From: an uncultured Clostridia bacterium
GTDB lineage: Bacteria; Bacillota; Clostridia; Christensenellales; UBA1242
Length of the DNA stretch: 14,980 nucleotides
NCBI GenBank assembly: GCA_946487985.1
Contig: CAMLUY010000008.1
Coordinates: 1 to 14,980 of the forward strand
Direction of reading: 5' to 3'
Part shown: one piece after another, positions 14,025 to 14,980 of the stretch
Position numbering within the stretch: the stretch's first letter is position 1
How the letters are laid out: each line of letters opens with the position of its first letter
Made by a program: the position numbers and the translations under genes
Notes under the pieces: generated by a model
What the model was told of the DNA's origin: nothing
Databases searched by the model: none
What the model saw: the letters and a program-made list of their open reading frames with translations, nothing else

Positions 14025-14753
14025 ATGAACAATAATACCCAATCAAACGCAAAACGCTTTCTCGACGCGTACAACAATATTGATTACGCGCTGAAAACCA
14101 GATACAATTTCAACAGGTCAATGGGATTTTCTGATTTAATTCGAAAATCTGTTGTCCTGAACTATGTCGTACGAAAATATGAAGAGGTGCTCATCGATTA
14201 TGGCCGCCTTCGCAACGCAATCATTCACAACAACAATGAAGATTACGTGATTGCTGAGCCGCACGACGCTGTCGTTGAAGACATTGAGCATATTGAAAAA
14301 CTGCTGACCACTCCGCCGAAAGCTCTTGAATCGGTTGGCAGACGTGACGTAGTCACCACGAGCGCTGACAAGTCTATGCGCGAGGTGATTGAACTTATAG
14401 CCTCGTCAAATTTCAGTAATATTCCAGTGTACAAAAACAACCAACTTATTGGCGTAGCAAATGGTCAAAAGATTATCAATTCTATGGGGCAATTTTTGCT
14501 CACTGGCGGGAAGTGCTCAACTTTCCTTGATAATGTGCAGATTGAGGACATGCTTTCATCATTGCAGGACAGCAACTACTATATTGTCAGACAGGCAGAC
14601 TGCACAATAGAAGAGGCACTCGACGAGTTCAACAGCAATCACAAGCTGCTTGCAATACTTTTCACCAAGCATGGGCAGACCAATGAGATGCCGCTTGGCA
14701 TCATGACGGGCGCAAACGTGGTTGAAGCCCAGAAAATCATTGAAAATTATTGA
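14025..14753 (+). CDS. Helical HEPN-like domain fused to a CBS-domain pair
   Basis: 242 aa, cytosolic. Residues 1-100 are predicted helical and contain RNAIIH (63-68), which fits the R-x4-H pattern (with Asn after Arg) of HEPN ribonuclease domains; LRNAIIHNN followed by VIAEPH is reminiscent of clostridial CBS proteins of about 240 aa. Residues 103-155 (VGRRDVVTTSADKSMREVIELIASSNFSNIPV onward) and about 172-235 (IVRQADCTIEEALDEF to PLGIMTGANV) are two CBS motifs, which together usually bind an adenine nucleotide such as AMP, ATP or c-di-AMP. Start ATG 14025 has GGAG five bases upstream, partly inside a short ACGCT/AGCGT inverted repeat. There is no terminator before the T-box leader. The HEPN call rests on one motif and helical content, so RNase function is a hypothesis. 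Confidence 0.75.
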   Translation: MNNNTQSNAKRFLDAYNNIDYALKTRYNFNRSMGFSDLIRKSVVLNYVVRKYEEVLIDYGRLRNAIIHNNNEDYVIAEPHDAVVEDIEHIEKLLTTPPKALESVGRRDVVTTSADKSMREVIELIASSNFSNIPVYKNNQLIGVANGQKIINSMGQFLLTGGKCSTFLDNVQIEDMLSSLQDSNYYIVRQADCTIEEALDEFNSNHKLLAILFTKHGQTNEMPLGIMTGANVVEAQKIIENY

Positions 14754-14760
14754 TTTTTTA

Positions 14761-14789
14761 TTGACAATAGCAAAAAATATATTTATACT
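14761..14789 (+). promoter_or_regulatory. Strong sigma-A promoter of the T-box leader
   Basis: Perfect TTGACA (14761-14766), 17-base spacer, TATACT (14784-14789). It begins eight bases after the upstream stop codon and predicts a start near 14796. Confidence 0.8.
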
Positions 14790-14795
14790 ATCAGA

Positions 14796-14980
14796 AAGAA
14801 CTGGTTGCAAAACAACCAGCACAGAAATGCAGTGATAAAGGACAAGAGCGTGAAAGGCCTTTTTCAGAGAGTTGCCGCTTGGTGCAAGGCAATAAAAGAC
14901 TTTCAAAGCCCATCACCTTTGGAGCAGCAGCCGCGAAAGCCGTTTGGCTAGTAGTGGACTGCCGGGAAATCCCGTTACAG
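14796..14980 (+). promoter_or_regulatory. T-box leader (5' part), probable isoleucine specifier
   Basis: The leader shows the order of a tRNA-sensing T-box. AGTGATAAAGGACAAGAG at 14831-14848 is the Stem I base; CAGAGAG followed by TTGCC/GGCAA (about 14865-14891) is the bulge and distal loop; CACCTTTGGAGCAG (14914-14927) is the 3' side of Stem I. AAAGG 14837-14841 pairs with CCTTT 14916-14920, which places ATC (14912-14914) in the specifier position with the usual purine A after it; ATC is an Ile codon. CGGG-AAAT-CCCG followed by GTTACAG (14963-14980) is the conserved Stem III. The antiterminator with the T-box sequence lies beyond the window. Uncharged tRNA-Ile would allow readthrough into the downstream gene, most likely ileS. 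An additional 7-bp hairpin (14801-14819) opens the transcript. Confidence 0.88.

Noticed and set aside
14801..14819. Hairpin read as a terminator for the HEPN/CBS gene
   Set aside because: No T run follows it, and it lies downstream of a perfect promoter, inside the T-box transcript.
1..14980. CRISPR array, transposase, integrase, toxin-antitoxin pair or restriction system
   Set aside because: I looked for spaced direct repeats, terminal inverted repeats with target duplications and matching protein motifs, and found none; the gene content is core chromosome.

Overview
The window looks like chromosomal DNA from a low-to-moderate-GC Gram-positive bacterium, most likely an uncultured member of the Clostridia. 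The grounds are strong GGAGG-type ribosome binding sites, sigma-A promoters, a large Bacillus-type SRP RNA with an Alu domain, a T-box leader, a Spo0A-type DNA-binding domain, and the gene order dprA-topA-trmFO-hslV-hslU known from Bacillus. I see no insertion sequence, phage gene, CRISPR array, tRNA or rRNA. No species can be named from the sequence alone.

Layout. 1-462 has no gene I can support. 463-855 (minus) is a stand-alone Spo0A C-terminal DNA-binding domain without a receiver. It is divergent from an AlkD-like DNA alkylation repair gene (1162-1860), and the gap between them holds three matches to the Spo0A-box core TGNCGAA. A terminator then leads to yifB/comM (1962-3494), another terminator, and a dprA-topA pair (3698-6874). 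After a 343-base gap come trmFO-like, hslV, hslU and tcdA (7218-10973), almost certainly one operon, followed by a thioredoxin (11028-11336). A terminator and a strong promoter start an iscS-iscU pair (11458-13028). Next are a small YtxH-like membrane-anchored protein (13162-13428), the SRP RNA gene on the minus strand (about 13565-13840), a HEPN-like/CBS-pair protein (14025-14753), and the first part of a T-box leader with an apparent isoleucine specifier (14796 to the window end).

How the genes relate. yifB and dprA are both linked to handling incoming single-stranded DNA in transformation; topA controls supercoiling; hslV and hslU form one ATP-dependent protease. iscS and iscU should supply sulfur for Fe-S clusters or tRNA thiolation, and tcdA in some bacteria receives sulfur-relay help from a cysteine desulfurase. 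The most unusual points are conserved families with altered key residues. The TrmFO homologue lacks the GCMP catalytic cysteine motif and carries a new CxCxxC cluster. The IscU homologue keeps one of three ligand cysteines. The SRP RNA carries a UGAC instead of a GGAA tetraloop, with a changed closing stem. The lone Spo0A-type domain sits beside an array of Spo0A-box-like sites.
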